From positions 124,001 to 188,000 of the forward strand of contig NZ_JAVXZZ010000002.1 in the NCBI RefSeq assembly GCF_032337135.1: a stretch of 64,000 nt of DNA. The letters are read 5' to 3'. Shown one piece after another: positions 16,624 through 25,511 of the stretch. Made by a program: the position numbers and the translations under genes. The DNA is from Allorhodoferax sp032337135. GTDB lineage: Bacteria; Pseudomonadota; Gammaproteobacteria; Burkholderiales; Burkholderiaceae_C. The notes under the pieces were generated by a model, which was not told where the DNA came from, searched no databases, and was given only the letters and a program-made list of their open reading frames with translations. Positions within the stretch are counted from its first letter, which is position 1, and every line of letters begins with the position of its first letter.

Positions 16624-18618
16624 TCAGCGGCCCCGCAGAAACAGGGCGTCGAGTTCCTTCATGCTGAGCTGCCGCCAGGTGGGGCGGCCGTGGTTGCACT
16701 GGTCGGAGCGCTCGGTTTCTTCCATCTGGCGCAGCAGGGCGTTCATCTCTTCGATGGTGAGGCGCCGGTTCGCGCGCACGGCGCCGTGGCAGGCCATGGT
16801 GGCGAGCAATTCGTTGTGGGCGCGCTGCACCACGGTGCTGGCGTCGTGCGCCGCGAGTTCGGCCAGCACGCTGCGCGCCAGCTCGACCGCATTGCCCTGG
16901 GCCAAGGTGGTGGGCACGGCGCGTACGGCCAGGGTCTTGGCCGAGAAAGGCGAGATTTCCAGGCCGAGTTGTAGCAGCGCGTCCTGCTGGGCTTCGGCGG
17001 TGGCCACTTCTTCAGGGGTGGCGGCAAAGGTGGCGGGCACCAGCAGGGGCTGGCTGGGCAAGGTGCGCTGGCTGCCGTCGGTGCCGAGCTGCTGCTTGAG
17101 CCGCTCGTAGACGATGCGTTCGTGCGCGGCATGCATGTCCACCAGCACCAGGCCCTGGGCGTTTTCGGCCAGGATGTAGACGCCGTGGAGCTGGGCGATT
17201 GCGCGGCCCAGGGGCCAGATGGGCTCGGGTTCGTCATGGCCTGTGGTGCGGCTGGGCGAGACAGGAATTTGCTCCGTGTCCCCCGCCCGCGTTGCGGGCT
17301 CTTCCTTTACCTGCGCAAATCCCTGCCCCGCCCAGCCGCTGGTGGCGTCGGTTGCACTGGGGTTGGGGCGCCATAGCGCACCTACATCCTCCACCCGGTG
17401 CTGCACCATGCTGGGTTGGTAGTCGTTGTCAGTTGCTACGAAATTCATAGCTGTCTGCGCACGGTATTCGGGGGCTAGGGGCCGATTTGGCTCTGGAAAT
17501 GCAGCAGGGTCTAAGTTGGATGGCGCTGCGGCCACCTGGAGCGCAGCCGTACCCGCCAGCGCCGAGCGCGGCGCCGCCAGCGCGTTTTCCACCGCGTGGC
17601 GCACGGCCTGGTGCACCTCGCGGCTGTCGCGGAAGCGCACCTCGATCTTGGTGGGGTGCACGTTCACGTCCACGCGCGTCGGGTCCATCTCCACATACAG
17701 GGCGTAGACCGGCTGCTTGTGGCCGTGCAGCACGTCTTCATAGGCGCTGCGGGCGGCGTGGGTCAGCACCTTGTCGCGCACAAAGCGGCCGTTGACGTAG
17801 CAGAACTGCTGGTCGGCACGCGAGCGGGCGGCGTCGGGAATGCCGGCACGGCCCCACACGCGCACCGGAATGCCGTTGGCGCCGCTGGTCTGGAAGTCCA
17901 CTTCCACCGACTGCTCCAGGAATTCCACACCCAGCACGTCGCGCAGGCGCTGGGCCAGGGCCGTCATGGGGTCGGGGGCGGTGGTGCGGCGCCACTGTTC
18001 AACCAGCTTTCCTTCGCTCCAGATGGCAAAGCCCACATCCGCTCTAGCCAGGGCGTGGCGGCGCACGGCCTCCACGCAGTGGGCCAGTTCGGTGGCGTCG
18101 GTCTTCAGGAACTTGCGCCGCGCCGGGGTGCTGAAGAACAGCTCCTTCACCTCCACCGTGGTACCGGTGGCGCGCGCCACGGGGCGCAGCTCGCCCGTGC
18201 GGCCGTCCAGCAAATAGGCATCATTCAGGCCGCTGGCCCGCGAAAGTATTGCGCAATCAGCTATGGAGTTGATAGCGGCCAGGGCCTCGCCGCGAAAACC
18301 CATGGTGGCCACCGACTCCAGTTCGGAAAGGTTGGCGATCTTGCTGGTGGCGTGGCGCTTGAACGCGATGGGCAGTTCGTCGCGCAATATGCCGGCACCG
18401 TCGTCTTCCACGCTGATGAGGCGCACGCCGCCGGCCAGCAGCCGCACGGTGATCTGGGTGGCTCCGGCGTCCAGCGCGTTGTCCACCAGCTCGCGTACCA
18501 CCGAGGCGGGGCGCTCCACCACTTCGCCGGCGGCGATCTGGCTGATGAGCTCGTCGGGCAGTTCGCGGATGGGGCGGCGAGGGGGCTGGGTAGCGGAGTG
18601 GAGGGTGGGTGCGTTCAC
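16624..18618 (-). CDS. mutL: DNA mismatch repair protein MutL
   Basis: A 664-residue mismatch-repair ATPase that links MutS recognition to downstream strand processing. The GHKL ATPase domain opens with IRELPDELISQIAAGEVVERP, then DNALDAG, ISVEDDGAGI and TMGFRGEALAAI. A variable linker (about 345-455) leads to the C-terminal dimerisation domain with ACHGAVRANRRL. The start is GTG 18618, the only one before the conserved region. Two interspersed repeat copies lie inside: one in the linker and one in the ATPase domain (residues about 114-130), both in frame. It is divergent from dedA with a 44-base gap. Confidence 0.96.
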   Translation of the reverse strand: MNAPTLHSATQPPRRPIRELPDELISQIAAGEVVERPASVVRELVDNALDAGATQITVRLLAGGVRLISVEDDGAGILRDELPIAFKRHATSKIANLSELESVATMGFRGEALAAINSIADCAILSRASGLNDAYLLDGRTGELRPVARATGTTVEVKELFFSTPARRKFLKTDATELAHCVEAVRRHALARADVGFAIWSEGKLVEQWRRTTAPDPMTALAQRLRDVLGVEFLEQSVEVDFQTSGANGIPVRVWGRAGIPDAARSRADQQFCYVNGRFVRDKVLTHAARSAYEDVLHGHKQPVYALYVEMDPTRVDVNVHPTKIEVRFRDSREVHQAVRHAVENALAAPRSALAGTAALQVAAAPSNLDPAAFPEPNRPLAPEYRAQTAMNFVATDNDYQPSMVQHRVEDVGALWRPNPSATDATSGWAGQGFAQVKEEPATRAGDTEQIPVSPSRTTGHDEPEPIWPLGRAIAQLHGVYILAENAQGLVLVDMHAAHERIVYERLKQQLGTDGSQRTLPSQPLLVPATFAATPEEVATAEAQQDALLQLGLEISPFSAKTLAVRAVPTTLAQGNAVELARSVLAELAAHDASTVVQRAHNELLATMACHGAVRANRRLTIEEMNALLRQMEETERSDQCNHGRPTWRQLSMKELDALFLRGR
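17432..17490 (+). repeat. Interspersed repeat, copy R3 (in mutL linker)
   Basis: A near-complete copy: GTTGCTACGAAATTCATAGC, then CTGCGCA, GTATTCGGGGGC and TAGGGGCC. It lies antisense to mutL and encodes about 20 residues of the variable linker (PLAPEYRAQTAMNFVATD) without breaking the frame, the clearest intragenic member. Confidence 0.8.
18228..18277 (-). repeat. Interspersed repeat, copy R4 (in mutL ATPase domain)
   Basis: Read on the minus strand it shows GCTATCAACTCCATAGCTG, TTGCGCA and GGGCCAGCGGCC with the family spacing. It encodes part of a segment conserved in MutL (INSIADCAILSRASGL) and causes no length change, which argues for sequence conversion or chance convergence rather than simple insertion. 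Confidence 0.55.
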
Positions 18619-18662
18619 CCGCAGGATTTTAGGGCGATGCCCTGCTGGGATAATCCTCCGCC

Positions 18663-19310
18663 ATGGAACTTATTGCATTTCTGATCGACTTCATCCTGCA
18701 CGTGGACAAGCATCTGGAGGTGTTTGTGCAGACCTACGGAGCGTGGGTCTACGCCTTGCTGTTTCTCATCATCTTTGTCGAAACCGGGCTGGTGGTCATG
18801 CCGTTCCTGCCAGGTGACTCGCTGCTGTTCGTGGTCGGTGCCTTGGCCGGTGCGGGATTCATGAGCTTTCCGCTGGTGGTGGCTTTGCTGTTTGTGGCTG
18901 CGGTGCTGGGCGATCAGCTCAATTATTCGATTGGCCGTTACTTCGGCCCCAAGGTGTTCCAGTGGGAGAACTCGCGCTTCTTCAACCGTGCGGCATTCGA
19001 CGCTGCCCACGATTTCTATGAGCGCTATGGGGGCTTCACCATCATCGCTGCCCGCTTCATGCCCTTCCTGCGCACCTTTGCCCCGTTCGTGGGCGGGGTG
19101 GCCGCCATGAACCGCGCCAAGTTCACGCTCTACAACGTGGTGGGTGCGGCCTTGTGGGTATGCGGCATCGTCACCATCGGTTACCTGTTCGGCAACATCC
19201 CGCTGGTGAAGGACCACATGGAGAAGGTGATCTGGGCCATGATCCTCATACCGGGCCTGATCGTGCTGTTCGGTGCCTGGAAGGCGCGGCGCAAGGCAGC
19301 AACGGCCTGA
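18663..19310 (+). CDS. DedA-family membrane protein
   Basis: A 215-residue inner-membrane protein of the DedA/SNARE-associated (VTT) family, implicated in lipid-carrier recycling and envelope homeostasis. It has the family features: LVVMPFLPGDSLLFVVGAL, the acidic segment around FVETGLVV, and the conserved arginine region RFMPFLRTFAPFVGGVAAM. About five hydrophobic segments are visible. It begins 44 bases from mutL on the opposite strand and converges on the ROK regulator gene. Confidence 0.92.
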   Translation: MELIAFLIDFILHVDKHLEVFVQTYGAWVYALLFLIIFVETGLVVMPFLPGDSLLFVVGALAGAGFMSFPLVVALLFVAAVLGDQLNYSIGRYFGPKVFQWENSRFFNRAAFDAAHDFYERYGGFTIIAARFMPFLRTFAPFVGGVAAMNRAKFTLYNVVGAALWVCGIVTIGYLFGNIPLVKDHMEKVIWAMILIPGLIVLFGAWKARRKAATA

Positions 19311-19327
19311 GGCAAGGTTCGGTCGAG

Positions 19328-20560
19328 CTAGCCGACCTTCAGGAACAAGTCCTGGTCAGGGGCAAAGTTGGCGTGCAAGGGCAGCAGCGCGCCGCCCAGT
19401 GCGCGGGCATCGGGCCCGGTGGTGCCTGCCACGATGGAGGTGGGCCACAGGCCTTCCCAGTTGTAGTGCGCCAGGGCTGCAGTGGTCTGGGCGATGACCC
19501 TGTCGAGCACGGTGCGCGAAAACGAGCCGTCGATGACCACGGCATCCACGTCGAGGAATGCGGTGCCACTCACAATACTGTGCGCCAGAGCATTCGCGGC
19601 CTTCGCGATCCAGGCCAGCGTCTCCACCCGGTACGGATCACTCAGCGCCCGCTCGTCGTAGGCGGCACTGGGATCCAGCCGCAGGGCCTGGTAGCGTTGC
19701 TCCAGCTCCCACAGCGAGGCTCGGGTGACCAACTGCTCGGCAGTGTGCACGGCGCCGCCCAGGCCCATGGGCAGGGACGCCACGGCGCCCGCATTGCCGT
19801 GCTTGCCTGTGTGCAGGTGCGAATTGATGACCAACCCGCCGCCGACAAAGGTGTCGACAAACAGGTACAAAAAGCTCTTGATGTCGCGCCCGCGTCCGCC
19901 CACCAGCTCGGCCACGCAGGCCGCCGCGGTGTCTTTGGCAAAGATCACCGGCACATCGGTCATGCGCTGTACCTCGGCGCGCAGGTCGATGGTGTTCCAC
20001 TGTTGCGAGGCGCTTTCCGACAGCCCCAGCATGCGGTGCCAGCCACCAAGCTGGAACGGTGCCGCCACGCCGATGCCCACCACACGTTCGGCCAAGGGCC
20101 CCAGTGGCGCGGTGAGCGTGGCAATGTTGCTTTGAATGGCGGGCAGCAGCTGTTCCAAGTCGGGAAACGCATAGTCCATGCTGCGGCGCTCGCGCACGGC
20201 GCCGGTGAAGTCCACCAGCAGCCAGTCGGCGCTGCGCCGACCGATCTTCAGGCCCAGCGAGAACGCGCCATCGGGGTTCAGTGCCAGGGGCACCGAAGGC
20301 TGGCCAATGCGTCCTCGCACGCGTTCCTGGCGCAGCAGCAATCCGTCTTCCTCCAGCCGGGTCGTGATCAGCCCGATGGTCTGGGCGGTCAGGCCAGTGA
20401 GCCGGGCGACCTCCGCCTTGGGCAGGGCACCGTTGAGGCGGATGGCCTGCAGCACCACCCGCTCGTTGAAAGCCCGCATGCCCACGTGGTTGGAGCCCCG
20501 CGGACGCAGCGGGGCCGGGGCTGCGGGCGAGGTCTCAAGCGTGGGCTGTGCAGGCGTCAT
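19328..20560 (-). CDS. ROK-family transcriptional repressor of the sugar operon
   Basis: A 410-residue ROK repressor. The N-terminal helix-turn-helix is at about 35-85 (LPKAEVARLTGLTAQTIGLI), followed by a sugar-kinase-like ROK domain. The canonical zinc motif (CxCGxxGC) is not present: the corresponding place reads HTGKHGNAGAVASLP, so it lacks the usual cysteine cluster. It is the last gene of the ABC operon and overlaps the mutarotase gene by 4 bases (ATGA). In rhizobial fructose systems (frc) a ROK gene plays the same role. The likely target is the palindrome at 23963-23983, and release by the imported sugar is inferred. Confidence 0.9.
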   Translation of the reverse strand: MTPAQPTLETSPAAPAPLRPRGSNHVGMRAFNERVVLQAIRLNGALPKAEVARLTGLTAQTIGLITTRLEEDGLLLRQERVRGRIGQPSVPLALNPDGAFSLGLKIGRRSADWLLVDFTGAVRERRSMDYAFPDLEQLLPAIQSNIATLTAPLGPLAERVVGIGVAAPFQLGGWHRMLGLSESASQQWNTIDLRAEVQRMTDVPVIFAKDTAAACVAELVGGRGRDIKSFLYLFVDTFVGGGLVINSHLHTGKHGNAGAVASLPMGLGGAVHTAEQLVTRASLWELEQRYQALRLDPSAAYDERALSDPYRVETLAWIAKAANALAHSIVSGTAFLDVDAVVIDGSFSRTVLDRVIAQTTAALAHYNWEGLWPTSIVAGTTGPDARALGGALLPLHANFAPDQDLFLKVG

Positions 20561-21001
20561 GGGCGCAGATTGTCCGCTATGACACCCTTGCGCAGGATGA
20601 AGTTGCCAAAGGGTTGTGTTTCCCCCGTGAGGACCACGGCGAATGCCTCACGTGCCCGGTCGTAGAACGCAAACCGCTCCAGCCCTTCGGCGCTTTGCCC
20701 ACCCTGCAGCAGCGGGTTCACCTGGGCCAGCACCTCGCGCTGCAGGCCCGACTGGTAGTCGTCGGGCTTGTCGCTGACCTGCATGTAGGCCACGGGGTGC
20801 TGCACGTCGGCGGCCAGCGGCAGCAGGTCGGTGATGGCTTTCACCACATCGGCCATGCTGCTGCCCGGCAGGCGCAGCACCGGCTTGCCGGCGGCAATGC
20901 GCACGGCGGTGAAATTGGCATCGGCCAGCACCAGGGCGTCGTCGTGGCCCATTTCCATCAGCGTTTTCAGCAGCTCGGGCGTGAGCAGGGGGGAAATGCC
21001 T

Positions 21002-21009
<8 letters not shown>
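20557..21009 (-). CDS. RbsD/FucU-family sugar mutarotase
   Basis: A 150-residue RbsD/FucU protein, a decameric enzyme family that interconverts pyranose/furanose or anomeric forms of ribose or fucose so that kinases can use them. Family features are the N-terminal MLKGISPLLTPELLKTLMEM, GHDDALVLADANF (catalytic His) and the C-terminal YDRAREAFAVV with PFGNFILRKGV. ATG 21009 overlaps the ATPase stop by 8 bases, and its own stop overlaps the ROK start. It presumably prepares the imported sugar for the divergent PfkB kinase. Confidence 0.9.
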
Positions 21010-21793
<784 letters not shown>

Positions 21794-21795
21794 GA

Positions 21796-22755
21796 TCAAC
21801 GTCCTCCTTTGCGGGAAAGTTGGTCCACGGTCACCGCGATGATGACGAGGATGCCGGTGATCAGCACTTGGTACACCGAGGACACGCCCATGAGCGTGAG
21901 CCCGTTGCGCAATACACCCACGACGATGGCGCCGACCAGCGTGCCCAGCACCATGCCACGGCCGCCAAACAGGCTGGTGCCGCCCAGCACCACGGCGGTG
22001 ATGGCATCCAGGTTCTCGGTCTGGCCCGCATTGGGGTCACCCACCTCGGTACGCGCTACCAGCAGCAGCGAGGCAATGCCGTAGAAGATGCCGGCCAGCA
22101 CATACACGCCCAGCAGCACGCGGTCGGTCGGGATGCCCACCAAGCGCGTCGCCTCGGGGTTGTTGCCCACGGCATAGACATGGCGGCCCGACGCAGTTTC
22201 GCGCAGCCAGAACCAGGCCGCCAGGTACAGCAGCACCATCAGCACGGTGCCGAAGGACACTGGCGTGCCGGCGATGCTGAAGGTGTCGCCCAGGGCGATC
22301 ATGAAGGGGGGCAGGTTGGAGACCGTCTGCGCGTTGGAATACAGTTGGGTAATGGCGAAGGCGATGTTCATGGTGCCCAGGGTCACGATGAACGGCGGCA
22401 GCTTGATGCGCGTGACCAGCAGGCCGTTGATGAGCCCGAAGGCGGCGGTCACACCGATGCCGCAGAGGATGGCCAGCGGGGCGGGCATGCCCAGTTCGAC
22501 CGCGAACTTGGTCATCACGATGCTGCCCAGCGCCATGACCATGCCGCAGGACAGGTCGATACCCGCGGTGAGGATAACCAGCGTCTGGCCGATGGCGATC
22601 ACGCCCACCACCATGACCTGCTGGAGGATCAGCGCGAAGTTCGCGCCGGTGAAAAAGTTGTCGGTGGTCAGGCCGAAGACCGCACAGGCAATGGCCAGGG
22701 CAATGAAAGGCCCCAGCTGGCTGATCGGCGGCAGCCTGTCCTTGAAAGTACTCAC
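21796..22755 (-). CDS. Sugar ABC transporter permease (RbsC/FrcC type)
   Basis: A 319-residue inner-membrane permease of the BPD_transp_2 family with about ten helices. Recognisable segments are GQTLVILTAGIDLSCGMVMA (family hallmark near residue 70), FIVTLGTMNIAFA and the cytoplasmic loop VGNNPEATRLVGIP with the ATPase-coupling EAA-like sequence, then GTSLFGGRGMVLGTLVGA. It probably forms a homodimer with the adjacent ATPase. It is separated from the binding-protein gene by a hairpin attenuator. Confidence 0.93.
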   Translation of the reverse strand: MSTFKDRLPPISQLGPFIALAIACAVFGLTTDNFFTGANFALILQQVMVVGVIAIGQTLVILTAGIDLSCGMVMALGSIVMTKFAVELGMPAPLAILCGIGVTAAFGLINGLLVTRIKLPPFIVTLGTMNIAFAITQLYSNAQTVSNLPPFMIALGDTFSIAGTPVSFGTVLMVLLYLAAWFWLRETASGRHVYAVGNNPEATRLVGIPTDRVLLGVYVLAGIFYGIASLLLVARTEVGDPNAGQTENLDAITAVVLGGTSLFGGRGMVLGTLVGAIVVGVLRNGLTLMGVSSVYQVLITGILVIIAVTVDQLSRKGGR

Positions 22756-22768
22756 TGCACAGCTCCAG

Positions 22769-22840
22769 AAAAAGAAAAAAGAAAAGCGGGCGCCCTCGGC
22801 CGCCCAGGGATTGTGCTCCCCGGTTCAGAGGGGCGCCCGC
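22769..22840 (-). terminator. Intercistronic attenuator after the sugar-binding-protein gene
   Basis: On the minus strand GCGGGCGCCCCTC (22828-22840) pairs with GAGGGCGCCCGC (22786-22797) around a 30-base loop, and is followed by a T-rich run with three short breaks (22769-22785). It has the form of an intrinsic terminator inside the operon. Partial read-through would give much more binding protein than permease, as is usual for such systems. Confidence 0.75.
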
Positions 22841-22869
22841 GGCGCCTGGGAAGTCAACCGGAAAAGGGC

Positions 22870-23859
22870 TTACTTCTTGTCGCCCCAGCACAGGTCGGTA
22901 CCGACCTTCACGTCCTTGCTGTCGACACCGGCCACGGCCTTCGCTGCGATCAGGGTCACACCGGTGTCGACATAGCCCGAAGCTTTCTTGCCACCCTTGG
23001 CATAGTCCACACCGGCGGCCACGCCCATGGCGGCCATCTTCAGGGGGTACTGCTGCGAGGTGGCAGCGATCACGCCCTTGCCCACGTCGGCCACGCCGGC
23101 GCAGCCACCGTCGACGGACACGATGATCACGTCCTTGTCCTTGCCAGCCTTCTTCAGCGCGTTGTAGGCACCGGCGGCCGCGGGTTCGTTGATGGTGTAG
23201 ACCACGTTGATGGCCGGGTCCTTCTGCAGGCAGTTTTCCATCGCGGTCTGGCCCTTGGCCTGGTTGCCGTCGGTGTCGGCGGCGCAGACGGTTTCTGCAG
23301 TGGAGGAGAGTTCGTTGGACTTGGCGTCATTGGCCTTCAGACCGAAACCGGTCATGAAACCGTTGTGGCGCTGGGCACCGACGGGGTGGCCGGGGAACAG
23401 GTCCAGCATGGCGATCTTGGCCGGCTTGTTGCCCAGTGCAGCCTTGGCGTACTGGCCGATCAGGATGCCGGCCTTGTAGTTGTCGGTGGCGAACAGGGCG
23501 TCGGCGCCGTCGAAAGGGCTGTCCAGGGCAATCACCTGAACGCCCTTGGCCTGGGCCTTCTTCACGGCGGGGATGATGGCATCGCCCGAGGAGGTGATCA
23601 GGATGGTCTTGGCACCGGCGGTGACCATGTTTTCGATGGCGGTGATCTGTGCCGCGGTGTCGCCGTCCTTCTTGCCGGCGGCGGTCATCAGCTTGGCGCC
23701 GAGCTTCTTGGCTTCGGCCTGGGCACCTTCTTTCATCTTCACGAAGAAGGGGTTGGTCTCGGTCTTGGTGATCAGGCCGATGACGGGCTCGTTGGCGGCA
23801 AAGGCGGTGGTGGTAGCCAGGGCAATGGCGCTCAGGGCCAGGGTGCTTGCGAGTTTCAT
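22870..23859 (-). CDS. Periplasmic sugar-binding protein (FrcB/RbsB type)
   Basis: A 329-residue periplasmic protein. The signal peptide is MKLASTLALSAIALATTTAFA. The mature part is a two-lobed type 1 periplasmic-binding fold starting EPVIGLITKTETNPFFVKMK, with VQVIALDSPFDGADALFATDN and DLFPGHPVGAQRHNGFM in the FrcB-like ligand cleft, and NVVYTINEPAAAG in the second lobe. The neighbouring genes and ROK regulator match the rhizobial fructose system; fructose, ribose or mannose are possible ligands. It is the first gene of the operon. Confidence 0.9.
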   Translation of the reverse strand: MKLASTLALSAIALATTTAFAANEPVIGLITKTETNPFFVKMKEGAQAEAKKLGAKLMTAAGKKDGDTAAQITAIENMVTAGAKTILITSSGDAIIPAVKKAQAKGVQVIALDSPFDGADALFATDNYKAGILIGQYAKAALGNKPAKIAMLDLFPGHPVGAQRHNGFMTGFGLKANDAKSNELSSTAETVCAADTDGNQAKGQTAMENCLQKDPAINVVYTINEPAAAGAYNALKKAGKDKDVIIVSVDGGCAGVADVGKGVIAATSQQYPLKMAAMGVAAGVDYAKGGKKASGYVDTGVTLIAAKAVAGVDSKDVKVGTDLCWGDKK

Positions 23860-23943
23860 GGGGTCTCCTGTGGGTGGTGTAAGGGGGGAACCGGCCCCGG
23901 GTTTCTCCCGGGGATTTAACGCTTTACCTTGTAGCGTGGCTGA

Positions 23944-23972
23944 ACTATAGTGGCGGCATTTTACTAAATCAA
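23944..23972 (-). promoter_or_regulatory. Sigma-70 promoter of the sugar ABC operon
   Basis: On the minus strand TTGATT (23967-23972) and TATAGT (23944-23949) are separated by exactly 17 bases. Transcription would start near 23937, about 78 bases before the binding-protein ATG. The -35 lies within the palindromic operator, which suggests direct repression. Confidence 0.65.
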
Positions 23973-23983
23973 GTTGTTTTAGT
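23963..23983. promoter_or_regulatory. Palindromic operator, probable ROK repressor site
   Basis: ACTAAA (23963-23968) and TTTAGT (23978-23983) are perfect inverted arms with a 9-base A/T-rich spacer. The site overlaps the -35 of the ABC operon promoter and lies 25 bases from the kinase start, so it could control both directions. The A/T-rich form resembles NagC/XylR-type ROK sites. Confidence 0.65.
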
Positions 23984-24008
23984 TATCGAAAACCCTAATA
24001 GTCGAACC

Positions 24009-24995
24009 ATGCAAGACCTGAAGTACTGTCGAGTCGCCACCGCGGGCGAAGCCCTCATTGATATGGTGCTCCGCGAAGATGGCTGTTACCAGCCCTGCCT
24101 GGGTGGCGCGGTGTACAACCTGACACGCGCGCTGGCGTTGCAGGGGGTTGAGACCCTCTACCTCAACCCCTTGTCGCGCGACCGCCTGGGGCGCCTACTG
24201 GCTGCCGGGCTGGAGGCAGCCGCGGTGCGGCTGGCGCAGCCCGAGCCGGTCGCCGAGCCGACCGCATTGGCCATGGTGGCGGTGGATGCGGCAGGGCAGC
24301 CAGACTATGCGTTCTACCGGGAGGGGGTAGCGGACCGTGCCGTGACCGCGCAGCAGATGACGCAGGACTGTGCGCGGCATGCACCGGAGATTGTCTGCAC
24401 TGGAGCGCTGGCGCTGGACCCGCGCGACGCCCGGGCATACCTGCCTTGGCTGGTAGCCCAGCGCCTTGCCGGTCGCATGGTGGTGGTGGACGTCAACATG
24501 CGACCGTCGGTGATGGGCGATCCGGATGCCTATCGAAGCCATGTCCTGGCAACCATCCAGCACGCGCACGTCATCAAGGCCAGTGATGAAGACCTGCAAC
24601 ACTTGGGCATTGCCGGGGCAGACCCGATCGACCAGGCGCGATCGCTCCTGACCATGACGGGGGCCAACTGGTTGGCGCTGACCCGCGGTGCCGATGGGGC
24701 CTCCCTCATCACGCGCCATGGCGACAGCTACCACCACAGGGAGTCCCGCCCCTTGCAGGTGGTCGACACGGTGGGGGCAGGCGACTGCTTTCTCGCTGGC
24801 CTGATCGTGCGCTGGCTCGAACTGGCCCTGCCGCAGGACTGGGGGCGTGCTGCGACCGATGCGGCGCACGCCCACGCCTTGCTGGCGCATGCGGTGGCCA
24901 GCGCCAGCATCAATGTGCAGCGGCAAGGCTGCCAGCCGCCCGGCATCGACGAGGTAAGGGACTGGCTGGCCCCACCACACGCCGGACGGCCTTGA
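24009..24995 (+). CDS. PfkB-family carbohydrate kinase (fructokinase-like)
   Basis: A 328-residue ribokinase-fold kinase. Substrate-side segments are ATAGEALIDMV and CLGGAVYNLTRALALQG; the C-terminal PfkB signature DTVGAGDCFLAG (about 257-268) holds the catalytic Asp. It is the only gene on the plus side of the shared promoter region and presumably phosphorylates the sugar brought in by the divergent ABC system, as FrcK does in rhizobia. No clear ribosome site precedes ATG 24009, so translation may be weak or the start slightly different. Confidence 0.88.
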   Translation: MQDLKYCRVATAGEALIDMVLREDGCYQPCLGGAVYNLTRALALQGVETLYLNPLSRDRLGRLLAAGLEAAAVRLAQPEPVAEPTALAMVAVDAAGQPDYAFYREGVADRAVTAQQMTQDCARHAPEIVCTGALALDPRDARAYLPWLVAQRLAGRMVVVDVNMRPSVMGDPDAYRSHVLATIQHAHVIKASDEDLQHLGIAGADPIDQARSLLTMTGANWLALTRGADGASLITRHGDSYHHRESRPLQVVDTVGAGDCFLAGLIVRWLELALPQDWGRAATDAAHAHALLAHAVASASINVQRQGCQPPGIDEVRDWLAPPHAGRP

Positions 24996-25064
24996 TGCGG
25001 GCGGCGCCAGCGGTTAGCATCTGCCCCACAACAAGAAACAGTGTTCAAGCAGGGGAGGTGAACG

Positions 25065-25499
25065 ATGGCGATCAGTCTGGAATGGGAACCGCACGGTGCG
25101 GTGCGAATCTACAACGGTACGATCCATATCGATGGCATCGTCGATGCCATTGCCCAGTTGCAGAATGACCCACGGTTCGACCGACTGCGCTACCTGATCG
25201 AGGATTTCAGCGCGGTGGACAGCCTTGCAATCAGCGAATCCGAAGTCGACCTGATCGTGGCCCATGCGATCGGTGCGGCCTATTCCAACCCCCATATCCG
25301 GGTAGCTGCCGTGGCCACGTCGGAGCAGACGCGCCAACTGGTGCGCCAGTTCGCCAAGGACTCTCCATACATCGTGCGCCTGTTCGGCGACACCGAGGCG
25401 GCGCGCCAATGGATCAGTGGGGGCGAAACCTCGCCAGTGCCACTGGAAATCCAACTGCAGGCCTCGGTCGAATTTGAAGAAGGCCGCCCGGTTCGCTGA
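25065..25499 (+). CDS. Small conserved protein, possibly STAS/SpoIIAA-like
   Basis: A 144-residue soluble protein with no signal peptide, starting with GGGGAGGTGA 5 bases before ATG 25065. Alternating hydrophobic stretches (GAVRIYNGTIHIDGIVDAI, RLRYLIEDFSAV, IRVAAVATSE, YIVRLFGDTEAARQWI) suggest an alpha/beta fold of the STAS/SpoIIAA-like kind. The assignment is tentative and no function is known. It converges on amiC with a 12-base gap. Confidence 0.7.
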   Translation: MAISLEWEPHGAVRIYNGTIHIDGIVDAIAQLQNDPRFDRLRYLIEDFSAVDSLAISESEVDLIVAHAIGAAYSNPHIRVAAVATSEQTRQLVRQFAKDSPYIVRLFGDTEAARQWISGGETSPVPLEIQLQASVEFEEGRPVR

Positions 25500-25511
25500 A
25501 TCTGCGCGCCC

